Under the pieces are notes generated by a model. That model was not told the origin of the DNA and ran no database searches. It was given only the letters and a program-made list of their open reading frames with translations. Positions 17,918-26,852 of a stretch of DNA of 64,000 bases are shown in pieces. Made by a program: the position numbers and the translations under genes. This DNA comes from Protofrankia sp963555925 (GTDB taxonomy: Bacteria > Actinomycetota > Actinomycetes > Frankiales > Frankiaceae). How positions within the stretch are numbered: position 1 is the first letter of the stretch; every line of letters begins with the position of its first letter. The DNA is taken from positions 1-64,000 of the forward strand of contig CAUVXJ010000005.1 of NCBI GenBank assembly GCA_963555925.1, given 5' to 3'.

Positions 17918-18442
17918 TCAGGCCGTACGACGTTCGACGACGACCTGGCGCACCACGATGTCGGTGGCGGGGCGGTCCTGGGCACCCGTCGACGCCTTGC
18001 TGATCGCGTCCACGATCTCAGTGCCGCGCGTGACCTCACCGAAGATCGTGTGCTTGCGGTCCAGCCAGGTCGTCGACGCCACCGTGATGAAGAACTGGGA
18101 ACCGTTGGTACCCGGGCCTGAGTTCGCCATCGCGAGCAGGTAGGGGCGGGAGAAACGCAGGTCCGGGTGGAACTCGTCGGCGAACTTGTAGCCTGGGCCG
18201 CCGCGGCCGCTGCCCAACGGGTCACCGCCTTGGATCATGAAATCCGGAATCACCCGGTGAAAGATCGTTCCGTCGTACAGGGGAGTCGTCTGCTTCTCGC
18301 CCGTCCGCGGGTCGGTCCACTCCCGCGTGCCGGTGGCGAGACCGACGAAGTTCGCGACCGTCTTGGGCGCGTGGTTTTCGAACAGCACAATCTCAACGTC
18401 ACCCTGAGTCGTCTTCAGCGTGGCGTACAGCTCCTCGGCCAT
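17918..18442 (-). CDS. ppiA: Peptidyl-prolyl cis-trans isomerase, cyclophilin type
   Basis: The 174-residue cytoplasmic cyclophilin catalyses proline isomerisation. It has the family core: VANFVGLATG, FHRVIPDFMIQGGDP (catalytic Arg in FHRV), GPGTNGSQFFIT and WLDRKHTIFGEV. No signal peptide is present. The length matches mycobacterial PpiA (182). Its position beside the rhomboid and PH-domain genes is conserved among actinobacteria and helps to anchor the window near gyrA/dnaA. Confidence 0.95.
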   Translation of the reverse strand: MAEELYATLKTTQGDVEIVLFENHAPKTVANFVGLATGTREWTDPRTGEKQTTPLYDGTIFHRVIPDFMIQGGDPLGSGRGGPGYKFADEFHPDLRFSRPYLLAMANSGPGTNGSQFFITVASTTWLDRKHTIFGEVTRGTEIVDAISKASTGAQDRPATDIVVRQVVVERRTA

Positions 18443-18767
18443 GAGCCTTCTCTTCCGTCGTGTCGGTAGTGGCTGATCGCCGGTAGCTGCGGATGTCGCA
18501 CCGCGGGTCCAACGACCGCCGTGGTCTCGATACTCCGCCGATCGTATGCGTCGGGGGCACCCCAGCAGACGCCGAGAGGGCCAAAGGGCGTGCGACGATT
18601 GTCAGATCGCGCGCCCGGAGGCCGCAGTCCCCGGAGCACTATCGGGATGCACCTACATCCGCCAGAAGTGGAACAACCACCACCGTCCGCATACGTGTTG
18701 CAGCACGCGAGACTGTGGGTAGGGCCGCACAAGCAAACCGTGGCACCCGGTGGACAAGGAGAAGCTG
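18443..18767. other. Intergenic region, no gene recognised
   Basis: I see no coding sequence, structured RNA or strong repeat in these 325 bases. They should hold the ppiA promoter (minus strand) and that of the next plus-strand gene, whose ribosome-binding site AAGGAG is at 18756-18761. Confidence 0.5.
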
Positions 18768-19356
18768 ATGAGCTCCGGACTGACGGCGAAACGTCCGCAC
18801 ATGGCTGAGCACATACCCCTGCGCGGGATCCCGACAGGCATCAACCGCATCGGGCGGTCCGATCGGGCCGGCCGGGTCGCTCTGATGGGAAACGTAGTTG
18901 GTCACAAGGCCGCGAACGTGAAAGACGAGCTGGCAACCGCGTCCGGCGGGGTCAGCCGACGGGTCCGCGGCGCCCGGTCGGCGGCAGAACTGTCCGCGCA
19001 ACGCGCACGAGGCGCCACCGACCTCCAGCTGACGAAGGCCCGATCCCGCCGTGCCGTCAAGCGGGAGGCGAAAGCCCGCCTGCATGCGGAGGAGGCGCAG
19101 GCCGTGCTGGAGAAGCGGCTGGTCAAGGCCGAGCACCAGCTCGANNNNNNNNNNNNNNNNNNNNNNNNNNNNNNNNNNNNNNNNNNNNNNNNNNNNNNNN
19201 NNNNNNNNNNNNNNNNNNNNNNNNNNNNNNNNNNNNNNAGCGGCCGCCGCAGCCGCCGTCCGGACGGCCCTGCGGCCGATAGCAACCGGCCAGCCGACCA
19301 CGGGAGCGGCGCCATCTCCACCAAGCCTGAAACCCGATCGTTCGGACAAGCCTTAG
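18768..19356 (+). CDS. Basic coiled-coil-like hypothetical protein, interrupted by an assembly gap
   Basis: ATG 18768 has AAGGAG 6 nt upstream. The first ~125 residues are Ala/Arg/Lys/Glu-rich and probably helical (for example KREAKARLHAEEAQAVLEKR). A gap of 94 N (19145-19238) follows. Because 94 is not a multiple of three, the frame after the gap is uncertain. One frame ends at 19356 with an Ala/Pro-rich tail that looks like natural protein; another runs to 19409. GC-rich third positions support real coding on this strand. No family is recognised. Confidence 0.55.
19145..19238. other. Assembly gap (94 N)
   Basis: The run of N interrupts the coiled-coil-like gene. The repetitive Ala/Arg-rich coding sequence may have prevented closure. 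True length is unknown. Confidence 0.99.
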
Positions 19357-19365
19357 TGGTCGGCA

Positions 19366-19436
19366 ATAGGGGAGTGGATCAAGGAGCGGGGCCGGGGCAC
19401 GCACCTTGATCCATACCCATGGTGCCGGGCGCTCTT
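19366..19436. repeat. Dispersed repeat copy A, hairpin form
   Basis: This copy contains the 10-bp inverted arms TGGATCAAGG and CCTTGATCCA, flanked by GGCAATAGGGG on one side and GCCGGGCGCTCTTA on the other. Related sequence occurs near 13222-13260, 25348-25400 and 31586-31650. It lies directly downstream of the gapped gene and beside the 3' end of the GMC oxidoreductase gene. Confidence 0.6.
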
Positions 19437-21348
19437 ACCCTCCTGGCAGATGACGGTTAGTGACCGCAGGCACAGGAAGGGCGTGATCAGAAAGGCCGAC
19501 GGTGTAGGCGGCTGGAGCGTGCTCCGGCACGGCCGGGCGCACCGGGCGCACCGGGCGCACCCGCTCGTACGGTGCCCCGATCGCTGGGCGCTGGTCGGGT
19601 TCACCCTTGTTCGGCCACAGCGAGATCGCCCGTTCGGCCTGCGCCACGATCGTCAGTGACGGATTGACCCCCAGGTTGGCCGCGACCGCCGCGCCGTCCA
19701 CGACATGCAGGCCGTCATATCCGAAGATTCGCTGGTACGGATCAATGACCCCGCTGGCCGGCGAATCCCCGATCGGGGCGCCGCCGAGGATATGCGCGGT
19801 CAACGGAATGTCGAAAACCTCCGTGAGCGTGCCACCGGGAAACCCGCCGATACGCCTGGCGATGCGCCTGGTCGCGTCATTGCCGGCCGGAATCCAGCTT
19901 GGGTTCGGCTCACCGTGGCCCTGTCTGCTGGTGAGTCTGGCACGGCCGAACAGACCCCGCCGTCGGGTGACGGTCAGCGAATTGTCCCGCGATTGCATGA
20001 CCAGTGAAATCATGGCACGTTCCGACCATCGCCACGGCAGCGGCGCCGACAGCAGTGACAACGGATGCCGCAGCGCCGCACGCACGAACATGACCCATCG
20101 CGGCATCCGATGATCGCCGTCGGTCATGAGAGTAGCCAGCAGGGCCATCGCGTTACTACCCCGGCCGTAACGGACCGGCTCGATATGGGTGTCCGCGGCC
20201 GGGTAGAACGAGGACGTGATCGCCACCCCGCGGGTGATCCGGCTGTCCGGTCGGAATCTGGTGGCTCCGATGATTGATTCTGAATTCGTGCGGGTAAGCT
20301 CGCCGACCCGGGGCGACAGCGCCGGCAGCACGCCGGTATCCCGCATGGCGAGCAGGAGCCGAACAGTGCCGAGCACTCCACCGGCGAACACGACCTGGCC
20401 TGCATGCCACGTCCGTCGGCCCCGACGGAACCAGGCTCCTGTGCGGACCGTACTGACCTCATACCCGCCGGCAGGCAGCGGACGGACAGCGTCGACCTGA
20501 GTGTCGGGAACAACCTGGACGCCGAGCTTCTCAGCCAGGTAGAGATAATTGTAGTCAAGGGTGTTCTTAGCGTTCCAGCGACAGCCGGTCATGCATTCAC
20601 CACATTCACGACAGCCGGTGCGGGTGGGCCCGACGCCACCGAAGTAGGGATCCGCGACCTCGACACCGGGCTCCTTGCCGCCGGCCCGGCCGAAAAAGAC
20701 GCCCACATCCGCCAGCCGGAAGGTATGGCCGACGCCCATTTCATCGGCGACCGCCCGATATATCTCGTCGGCATGGGTGACCGTCGGGTTGGACACCATC
20801 CCGAGCATTTTTTCAGCCTGATCGTAGTAGGGCGCCAACTCGTGACGCCAGTCGGTGATATGACCCCATTGGCGGTCGGTGTAGAAGGCATCCAACGGGC
20901 GGTAGAGCGTGTTCGCGTAAACCACCGATCCACCGCCGACGGCTGCGCCGGAAAGAACCAGAACGCGGCCGAGCATGGTAATTTTCTGAAATCCGTGGCA
21001 ACCTATTAGAGGTGCCCAGAGATAGCGGCGGATGTTCCAGTTCGTCCGCGGTAGAGAATCCGGGTTGAATCGCCGTCCAGCCTCCAGAACAATGACGCGA
21101 TAACCCTTTTCCGCAAGCCGGAGAGCCGCGACGCTCCCACCGAAACCAGAGCCGATGACAATCACGTCGACGGCCTGCTCCTCGCTCTCACGGCACGCGG
21201 GGGTGATCCGTGCGGCCCGCTCCTCCGTCGTACTCTCCGCTTCCTTACTCTCCGCTTCCTTACTCTCCGCTTCCGTGCGCTGCGTGCCCCCGCCCGCAGC
21301 TGTGCTCGGGCGTGCCCTGGTCACCCGTGTCGCGTTGCCCCTGAACAT
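19435..21348 (-). CDS. GMC-family FAD-dependent oxidoreductase (cholesterol-oxidase-like)
   Basis: The 637-residue protein has an N-terminal Ala/Glu/Ser linker with three tandem EAESK-type repeats (from repeated DNA near 21237-21266), then an FAD-binding fold, VDVIVIGSGFGGSVAALRLA. The SGAAVGGGSVVYANTLY flavin segment, a Cys-rich CRECGECMTGCRWNAKNT motif and the C-terminal VDGAAVAANLGVNPSLT box place it with sterol/alcohol-oxidising GMC enzymes. No signal peptide or Tat motif is clear. The C-terminus carries PVRPVRPA repeats. Substrate is unknown. The gene stands alone between the gapped gene and an HTH protein gene. Confidence 0.87.
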   Translation of the reverse strand: MFRGNATRVTRARPSTAAGGGTQRTEAESKEAESKEAESTTEERAARITPACRESEEQAVDVIVIGSGFGGSVAALRLAEKGYRVIVLEAGRRFNPDSLPRTNWNIRRYLWAPLIGCHGFQKITMLGRVLVLSGAAVGGGSVVYANTLYRPLDAFYTDRQWGHITDWRHELAPYYDQAEKMLGMVSNPTVTHADEIYRAVADEMGVGHTFRLADVGVFFGRAGGKEPGVEVADPYFGGVGPTRTGCRECGECMTGCRWNAKNTLDYNYLYLAEKLGVQVVPDTQVDAVRPLPAGGYEVSTVRTGAWFRRGRRTWHAGQVVFAGGVLGTVRLLLAMRDTGVLPALSPRVGELTRTNSESIIGATRFRPDSRITRGVAITSSFYPAADTHIEPVRYGRGSNAMALLATLMTDGDHRMPRWVMFVRAALRHPLSLLSAPLPWRWSERAMISLVMQSRDNSLTVTRRRGLFGRARLTSRQGHGEPNPSWIPAGNDATRRIARRIGGFPGGTLTEVFDIPLTAHILGGAPIGDSPASGVIDPYQRIFGYDGLHVVDGAAVAANLGVNPSLTIVAQAERAISLWPNKGEPDQRPAIGAPYERVRPVRPVRPAVPEHAPAAYTVGLSDHALPVPAVTNRHLPGG

Positions 21349-21512
21349 GCCCGCTCCCGCCGCGTTTCCCGAACGCCCAGGTCCGAACGCCCAGGTCCGA
21401 ACGCCCCCCGGTATCCCATCATCGTCGCCTCAACGCCGCAGGCAACACGCCGCGGCGGGTGCGCCCTCATCCGATTAAGAGCGCCCGGCGAGCAGACCGG
21501 CTGTGCGACGAG

Positions 21513-22772
21513 CTACGCCGCGCCGCTGGTCCGCTCGGGATGTACGCGAGACTGCGCGGCGCCGGCGGCAGCTGCCTGCTCGATCGCCGCAAGCCCCGGC
21601 AGGCTGACGGGAGCTGTCCGTTCCGCCGCGACGGCGGACGGAGCCCCCTGCGCAGCGGCGGCCGGCACGGTGACCCATGAACGGCAGGACCGGCACAGGC
21701 ACTCCGACGCAGAAGCGGGCAGATGGTCCAAACGCCGAAGCAGGTGATCCACGGGATCATCGACCCGCCCGACTCCGAGGCTCGGTCCGATGGTGTCCAC
21801 CAGATGCATGGCCAGTTCCGCCGCGCTCCACAAACCGACGGTCAGAATGCGGGTGAGCTGGTCGCCGGCGACGGTGAGACTCTCCGGATCGCGCCGCATC
21901 GCACAGGCCAGCGTTGCGACGACTTGGCCGGCGGCGTCGGCAACAGTGCGCTCTGCCACAACGGGCAGGTCCGGTTCGCCCCCGCCGGCGGTAGGCACGC
22001 CAGCGGCAGGCACGCCGACGGTAGGCGATGGTGCAACCGGTGCCGCCGCGGCGATGGGGGACCCTGATCCTTCTTGCGCTGATTCAGGGCCGGATGTAAC
22101 CGCTGAAAGGTTCCCGATGACCTTCAGTGCCTTAGCCATAGCCGTACCGGTGACGCGGGACCGGCGCCGGGCGGCGGCACTCGGGCGATCCGAGGTAGGC
22201 CGTGCGCCGGCCTGACGCGGCGACGGCCCGGAGCTGTCGGGTATGCCGGCACCGACCGGGGCGGGGGCACGCCGGGCCGATCCGTCGGCGGCTGGGGCGG
22301 CTGCGGCGGTCGGCATGACTGGGGCCGGTGCGGCGGATGCGGTCGTCCGGACCGAGTCGGACATGCTCAACGCGAAACTTGCGGGTCGGCGAGCGGCCGG
22401 GCGGGCCAGGCCGATCAACCAGCCGAGGTCGCGCAACAACCGGATCTGTCGTTGCACATGGGTGCGGCTGTAACCGGTCTCGGCGGACAGCGTCACGAGT
22501 CCGGGCGAACAGACCGCGGCGGGTCCGGGCAGCAACGGGTGGACGGGTTCGCAGGTCGCCGTCACGTCCACCGCGTGGCTGGCGAGAGCCAGCGCGACGA
22601 GCTTCGCGGCACGTGGGAGACATGAACGCAGCACCGCACGCTGCCAGGCGGGGCGATCCGCCACCGGCGTCCCGGAATCGGATGTCGGAAGGAGTACCAG
22701 GGCGCCTGGGATCGCCAACTGGGTCCCGCTGTCGACGTTGGTGAGCAACGCCCGGCTGTCGTCGACCAACAT
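21513..22772 (-). CDS. Helix-turn-helix protein with long Ala/Pro-rich linker
   Basis: The product has 419 residues. Around residues 115-150 it has a winged-helix-like segment (TLSAETGYSRTHVQRQIRLL) in which helix 3 would bind DNA. The middle is low-complexity Ala/Pro/Ser. The C-terminal part (about 290-400) is helical and has a CLCRSC motif. The architecture resembles actinobacterial replication or plasmid-maintenance HTH proteins, but no family is firmly recognised. ATG 22772 has a GGGAGGAGG tract just upstream; a longer frame to 22997 has no such signal and reads as non-protein. Confidence 0.7.
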   Translation of the reverse strand: MLVDDSRALLTNVDSGTQLAIPGALVLLPTSDSGTPVADRPAWQRAVLRSCLPRAAKLVALALASHAVDVTATCEPVHPLLPGPAAVCSPGLVTLSAETGYSRTHVQRQIRLLRDLGWLIGLARPAARRPASFALSMSDSVRTTASAAPAPVMPTAAAAPAADGSARRAPAPVGAGIPDSSGPSPRQAGARPTSDRPSAAARRRSRVTGTAMAKALKVIGNLSAVTSGPESAQEGSGSPIAAAAPVAPSPTVGVPAAGVPTAGGGEPDLPVVAERTVADAAGQVVATLACAMRRDPESLTVAGDQLTRILTVGLWSAAELAMHLVDTIGPSLGVGRVDDPVDHLLRRLDHLPASASECLCRSCRSWVTVPAAAAQGAPSAVAAERTAPVSLPGLAAIEQAAAAGAAQSRVHPERTSGAA

Positions 22773-22827
22773 TCCTCCTCCCGCGCTCGGGCTATCCGCG
22801 ACCGGAACCGCGCAGCATCTACTGATA

Positions 22828-22843
22828 GTAGCGAACTCGCTAC
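22828..22843. promoter_or_regulatory. Inverted repeat upstream of the HTH gene
   Basis: GTAGCG-AACT-CGCTAC, perfect 6-bp arms, sits about 56 bp upstream of the HTH gene start (minus strand) in a locally AT-richer stretch. It is a candidate operator, possibly autoregulatory. Confidence 0.4.
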
Positions 22844-23083
22844 TTGAAGCGTTTGTTGGTGCAGTATGGGCGCCCCTGGCGACATCGCCCGAACCGCGTC
22901 CAAGCACGGTACCCCGTGGACACTGGCGATCACGCGCCCCTCGGCCACCATCGACACATGAAGACAACACAGCTTCAGGATGTAGTTGTGTCATCATTGG
23001 GTAGTTGATCGGATGCTATCCGTAAAAATCCATGCTACAAGCACCTCGTAGGGGCACGCATCCCGGGCCTCCAGCTGAGGTAC

Positions 23084-23250
23084 CAGGCTCCCACGGGGCC
23101 GCCGGGTGCGCGACAAAGACCATGATCGCGCACCCTTCAGCCCACAGGCTCCCACGGGGCCGCCGGGTGCGCGACAAAGACCATGATCGCGCGCCCTTCA
23201 GCCCACAGGCTCCCACGGGGCCGCCGGGCGCGCGACAAAGACCATGATCG
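23084..23250. repeat. 61-bp tandem hairpin repeats (about 2.7 copies)
   Basis: Copies start at 23084, 23145 and 23206, exactly 61 bp apart. Each contains inverted arms GGGTGCGCGA and TCGCGCACCC around a 12-nt loop CAAAGACCATGA. The second copy changes one arm to TCGCGCGCCC, keeping a G-T pair. The third is cut after TCG. The array lies in the 556-bp space between the HTH gene and ogt, which otherwise holds no gene. Confidence 0.9.
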
Positions 23251-23328
23251 AATAATTACGTAGGCACCCTAAAACGTTGCATCACGTAACGAAAATGATG
23301 AGGAGACGCGGCACGGCGGGTCTGTTCG

Positions 23329-23892
23329 TCACCCGCGCCGGCCGGCAGCCTTGCCTGATCTATTCGGGCCAGGATGGCACTGACCCGGGCTCAGGTGACC
23401 GCCGCGGGCAAGGGTCCGACGCTCAAGGTCGAGAAGGTGCCGTTTTCGACCTATACCACCGGAGTACCCGGTCAGCGCCCCACTCGAACCGATCACCCGA
23501 TGGCACGGGACAACGATGGGAAGCGGATTGCGACCGTTGGCGAGCCCAACCGCACGGAAGGCCGACGGCCGTCCGATCGCTGCGGCGATCTCGGCATAGC
23601 TACGGGTCGTACCATAGGGAATAGCTGCCACGGCCGCCCACACCGCCTGTTGGAACGGTGTGCCGACCGGATGCAGCGGTACGTCGAAGGTGACCCGGTC
23701 ACCCATGAAGTATGCCTCGAGCTGCTCGATCACATCACGGAAAGCAACCGGATCGGACTCGAGACCGTCCAACCACGGCGGGCCGGCATCCGGCTCGTTC
23801 ATGTGGATCGCACGCAGAGCCACGTCGTCACCGACCAGCAGCAACGGACCCAGCGGTGAAGCCATTCTGGCCTGTCGGGTGACGCCTTCCAC
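23329..23892 (-). CDS. ogt: Methylated-DNA-protein cysteine methyltransferase (Ogt/MGMT)
   Basis: This 187-residue suicide repair enzyme removes alkyl groups from O6-alkylguanine. The active-site motif PCHRVIG with acceptor Cys is present, preceded by the DNA-binding helix YAEIAAAIGRPSAFRAVG and followed by GYSGGIGRKRHLLDLE. The N-terminal half (SPLGPLLLVGDD and GTPFQQAVW) fits the family. Start GTG 23892 is provisional because no strong ribosome-binding site is seen. Length is usual (165-190). Confidence 0.92.
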   Translation of the reverse strand: MEGVTRQARMASPLGPLLLVGDDVALRAIHMNEPDAGPPWLDGLESDPVAFRDVIEQLEAYFMGDRVTFDVPLHPVGTPFQQAVWAAVAAIPYGTTRSYAEIAAAIGRPSAFRAVGLANGRNPLPIVVPCHRVIGSSGALTGYSGGIGRKRHLLDLERRTLARGGHLSPGQCHPGPNRSGKAAGRRG

Positions 23893-24019
23893 GTAGCCTG
23901 ACGCTACCTTTCCGGTACTACACAGGGAAACGATGGGGTCACAACGGCGTGCGGGTGTCGCGTTGTCTGGCCCAGCCGACCTGATCGGGAACCACCTGAC
24001 CGCTGGCGGTAGCGGCGCA

Positions 24020-25045
24020 TCAATGCCTTCCGCTCAGGTAGTCATCGGCAAGATCACACGAGGCCGCGGCGTACCGCGTCACGCTGTCCACCGCGTCAGC
24101 CTCCGGATGCGAACCCAGCCAGGCAACCAACAACAGCCGACGGAGCATGATGAAGGTCGCCACCATCGCCTCCTCGTCGGCGGATACCGGCCGGTGCCGC
24201 CGGTAGGAGGTGAGCCAGGCATCCACCAGGTCACCAACCGTTGGTAGATGTTCGATGAACGACAGAGACGCAGCAAGATCATAAAGGTACCAGGTGAACC
24301 CACAGTCGTCGAAGTCGATGACTGTGAGCTCATCCGGCTGCCCGTTCACCAGCAGGTTCGCCAGCCGCATGTCAGCGTGGACAAGCCCGAACCGGTCCGC
24401 GCCACGACCGAACCGCTCAAGCCTGCCACGGATCTCGCGGGCGGCCCGGGTCAAGACGGCAACACCAGCCGGGTCCGCCTCTGGCGTACCGCCCCGTTCC
24501 ATGCCGACGGCCGCACGCATGCCGTCCTGCCAGCTACCCCACCGACCGTCCGCTCCCAGAGTCGTTCGCCACGTCCACTCGAACCGGGTGAAGCCGCTCG
24601 GCGGCCGCCAGACACGAGCATGGTGATGAAGCCGGGCCGCGATCTCGCCGAGTACGGCGAACCCCTGCATGAGGCCCACAACATCGGATGGCTCCGGCGA
24701 CGATCCCGCCACCCAGTCGAACAGCACCGCATAGCGCGGTTGGGTGCGCAGATTCGAGCTGACTGGGTCACGCGCGGTCATGGCCACCACGCCACCATGA
24801 CGGGTCGGTACGACCCGCGGCGTATCCACCACGCCGTTACGCCGAAGCGCCTGTGTCCAGAGCAGCTCGGAAGTGATCTCTTCAAGCCGATGATAGCCGG
24901 GTCGGTGCAGCCGCAACGCCCAACGACGGCCCGTTGCAGGATCCTCCACCTGGTAGGTGACGTTCTCCGAGACGCACAGGAGGCTTACGGTTGGTACAGC
25001 TCCAAGATCATAAGTGGTGAGGACCTCCTCAACCAGCGCATCCAT
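24020..25045 (-). CDS. Phosphotransferase (APH/choline-kinase-like fold)
   Basis: The 341-residue protein has the kinase-like phosphotransferase core. The N-lobe lysine region is RRWALRLHRPG, the Brenner-type catalytic loop is LVHADMRLANLLV, and the metal-binding motif is VIDFDDCGFTWYLYDLA. This family phosphorylates small molecules such as aminoglycosides, homoserine or sugars; substrate is not evident. ATG 25045 is chosen by comparison with the family N-terminus (MDALVEEVLTTYDLG); ATG 25078 would add 11 residues. The gene follows the WXG100-like gene on the same strand by about 220 bases. Confidence 0.82.
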   Translation of the reverse strand: MDALVEEVLTTYDLGAVPTVSLLCVSENVTYQVEDPATGRRWALRLHRPGYHRLEEITSELLWTQALRRNGVVDTPRVVPTRHGGVVAMTARDPVSSNLRTQPRYAVLFDWVAGSSPEPSDVVGLMQGFAVLGEIAARLHHHARVWRPPSGFTRFEWTWRTTLGADGRWGSWQDGMRAAVGMERGGTPEADPAGVAVLTRAAREIRGRLERFGRGADRFGLVHADMRLANLLVNGQPDELTVIDFDDCGFTWYLYDLAASLSFIEHLPTVGDLVDAWLTSYRRHRPVSADEEAMVATFIMLRRLLLVAWLGSHPEADAVDSVTRYAAASCDLADDYLSGRH

Positions 25046-25264
25046 CGGGTTTCGGTCAACCAGCACAAATCTGATCATAATCAGGCGACACCAGGCGCCA
25101 GCCTGGCCCTGGCCCTGGCATACGACGCGACAGAGAGCCTCCGCGGTCGCGTCCGAATCGACGGAAGTACCCAGAACCTCAGCGGCCTCAACCGCGCCGG
25201 GGGGTGGATTCTGAGCCGCCCGGCGTTGACGAATCAGGCGTCGATCTCCGCACACCGCTCATGC

Positions 25265-26602
25265 CTACCGCCCCTCCCCCTCCCGTACCCACTTGTGCAT
25301 CCATCCGTCGACAACCATCGTGGCATCTTCTACCTGGGCCTCCTCTGCCTCGCGATCTACGCGCCCCAGCCCCACTTCTTGATCCACATCCCTATTACCG
25401 GAAGATCTAAGTGCGTCGTCCAGATCAGCAGGCCGAGCAGCCACGCGTTCACCCGGACCGGTGACGGCGAAGGTGTCTTTCGCCACCCTGTGAATGCCGC
25501 GAGGCAGCAGCCGTCTCAGCACGATGGTGGTCCGGGCGCGACCACCGCGGAGGCTCGCGGTCATCGCCGCCAGGCGAGTACGCCCGGCGGCCGGTGAGAT
25601 CCGGGCGAATATCCGGCCATCACGCCACGACTGCCTGGCGCCCCGGACGGCTCGGGCTGCGCCGGCCGTGGTGGTCAGGCCGACCGGACCCGGGATGCAG
25701 TCGGCCAGGGCGAACAGAACGTCCCACAGGGATGCCCGACCCGCGGCGTATTCCATAAGGGTGTTAGCGAGGACGACGAGTGCGGCGGCGAAGATGACCC
25801 ATGCCAGCGGTCCGCCGACGATCAGTACAACGATACCCAGGACTGCGACGCTGATTTTTGCGACGCGGACGGCAGCATGCCAGAAGCGGCCGGCGCGTTC
25901 TAGCAATCCTTCCCACGAATGCCAGGATCTGTTTTTCAGGCCCGCATGCGACGCGCTCCGGATCGCGTGCACGCAGGTCTCCGCGGCATCCTCACGCATC
26001 TGCTTCGCGGTAAGAGCGAGCCGACGGGCGGCATCCAGATCATCCTGAGCGGAATCGACGGAGCTCTGCGCCAGGTCGAGTTTCGCCCGCACGGTATCGC
26101 GGTTGCGGATCGCCTGCGCCACCCCCGCCGGATCGGGCTGGGGAACGTCGGCCGGGTACACATGGGCCGCCGAGGTCAGCTCCGATACGGTCGACGCCAC
26201 GGAGGTGAACGCGATGCGCGCCGGACCGATCAATGTCTGGGCATGGTCCCGGCGGGCGCGTGCGTCCCGTCCTCGGGCGAGCGCATTGTCGGCCCGCACC
26301 TGGGCCACGCCAAGATCCGGATTAAAAGCGCTCAACGCGTTCCCCGCCAGCCGATAGGAATTCGCGAGCTTCTGTAACTGCCCGGGGAACTCAGCCAACT
26401 CGTCGCGAAAGGCCGTACCCGACTGCCCCTGCCATGATATCGCAACCCAGGAGCTGGTTAACGCCGTCAGATTTTCATTGGCATGATCTACATCGGCGGC
26501 GAACTCCAGGAACTTCCGCGCCAGTTCTCGTACCGAGAACGGATCCCCCGGCGTGGGATCAGCATCCAGATCGAGAGCAGCCCAGTCCGTGGGTCGGTTC
26601 AT
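25265..26602 (-). CDS. WXG100-like, putative type VII secretion substrate with membrane helices
   Basis: The 445-residue protein begins with a helical WXG100-type region: SWVAISWQGQSGTAF holds the W-x-G turn between two helices, and further coiled-coil helices reach about residue 215. Two adjoining membrane helices follow (KISVAVLGIVVLIVGG and LAWVIFAAALVVLANTL). Such N-termini are found on T7SS-exported polymorphic proteins. The C-terminal ~150 residues match no toxin domain I recognise, and their last part is encoded by a copy of a dispersed repeat (25348-25400), so the end may be replaced or truncated. ATG 26602 is provisional. Confidence 0.6.
   Translation of the reverse strand: MNRPTDWAALDLDADPTPGDPFSVRELARKFLEFAADVDHANENLTALTSSWVAISWQGQSGTAFRDELAEFPGQLQKLANSYRLAGNALSAFNPDLGVAQVRADNALARGRDARARRDHAQTLIGPARIAFTSVASTVSELTSAAHVYPADVPQPDPAGVAQAIRNRDTVRAKLDLAQSSVDSAQDDLDAARRLALTAKQMREDAAETCVHAIRSASHAGLKNRSWHSWEGLLERAGRFWHAAVRVAKISVAVLGIVVLIVGGPLAWVIFAAALVVLANTLMEYAAGRASLWDVLFALADCIPGPVGLTTTAGAARAVRGARQSWRDGRIFARISPAAGRTRLAAMTASLRGGRARTTIVLRRLLPRGIHRVAKDTFAVTGPGERVAARPADLDDALRSSGNRDVDQEVGLGRVDREAEEAQVEDATMVVDGWMHKWVREGEGR
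25348..25400. repeat. Dispersed repeat copy C
   Basis: It shares CTCGCGATCTAC, CGCCCCAGCCCC and TTGATCCACA/CCCTATT blocks in the same order as the copy at 31586-31650 and, inverted, the copy at 19366-19436. It overlaps the 3' end of the WXG100-like gene. Confidence 0.65.
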
Positions 26603-26852
26603 CGAACGAACCCATGGCGACAAGAAACACGCATGTGCATCACTCCGGACCGGGTCAGGGGTCTAGCCAGCCACAAGCAGCGCGACCACAGCTCCCTTCG
26701 CGCCGCCGGAGGCCCGAAGGGGCGCCAGGCCGACAGCCAACGTGGACATCTGAAAGATAACCCGGATCCCGGTCGCGCGCACCGCTCCCACATATTCAGA
26801 ATGGGACCATTTCCCGGGCCCACACTAAATGGTCGTAACAGATTCGTACCGG

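Noticed and set aside
18653..18802. Minus-strand frame starting MCGRFAVSPEL, like the N-terminus of SOS-response-associated peptidases (YedK/HMCES).
   Set aside because: Only the first dozen residues match; the rest has no SRAP motif, and the opposite strand has a better-supported gene with a ribosome-binding site and GC-rich third positions.
23084..23250. CRISPR array.
   Set aside because: The repeats are contiguous 61-bp units with no unique spacers, and no cas gene is present.
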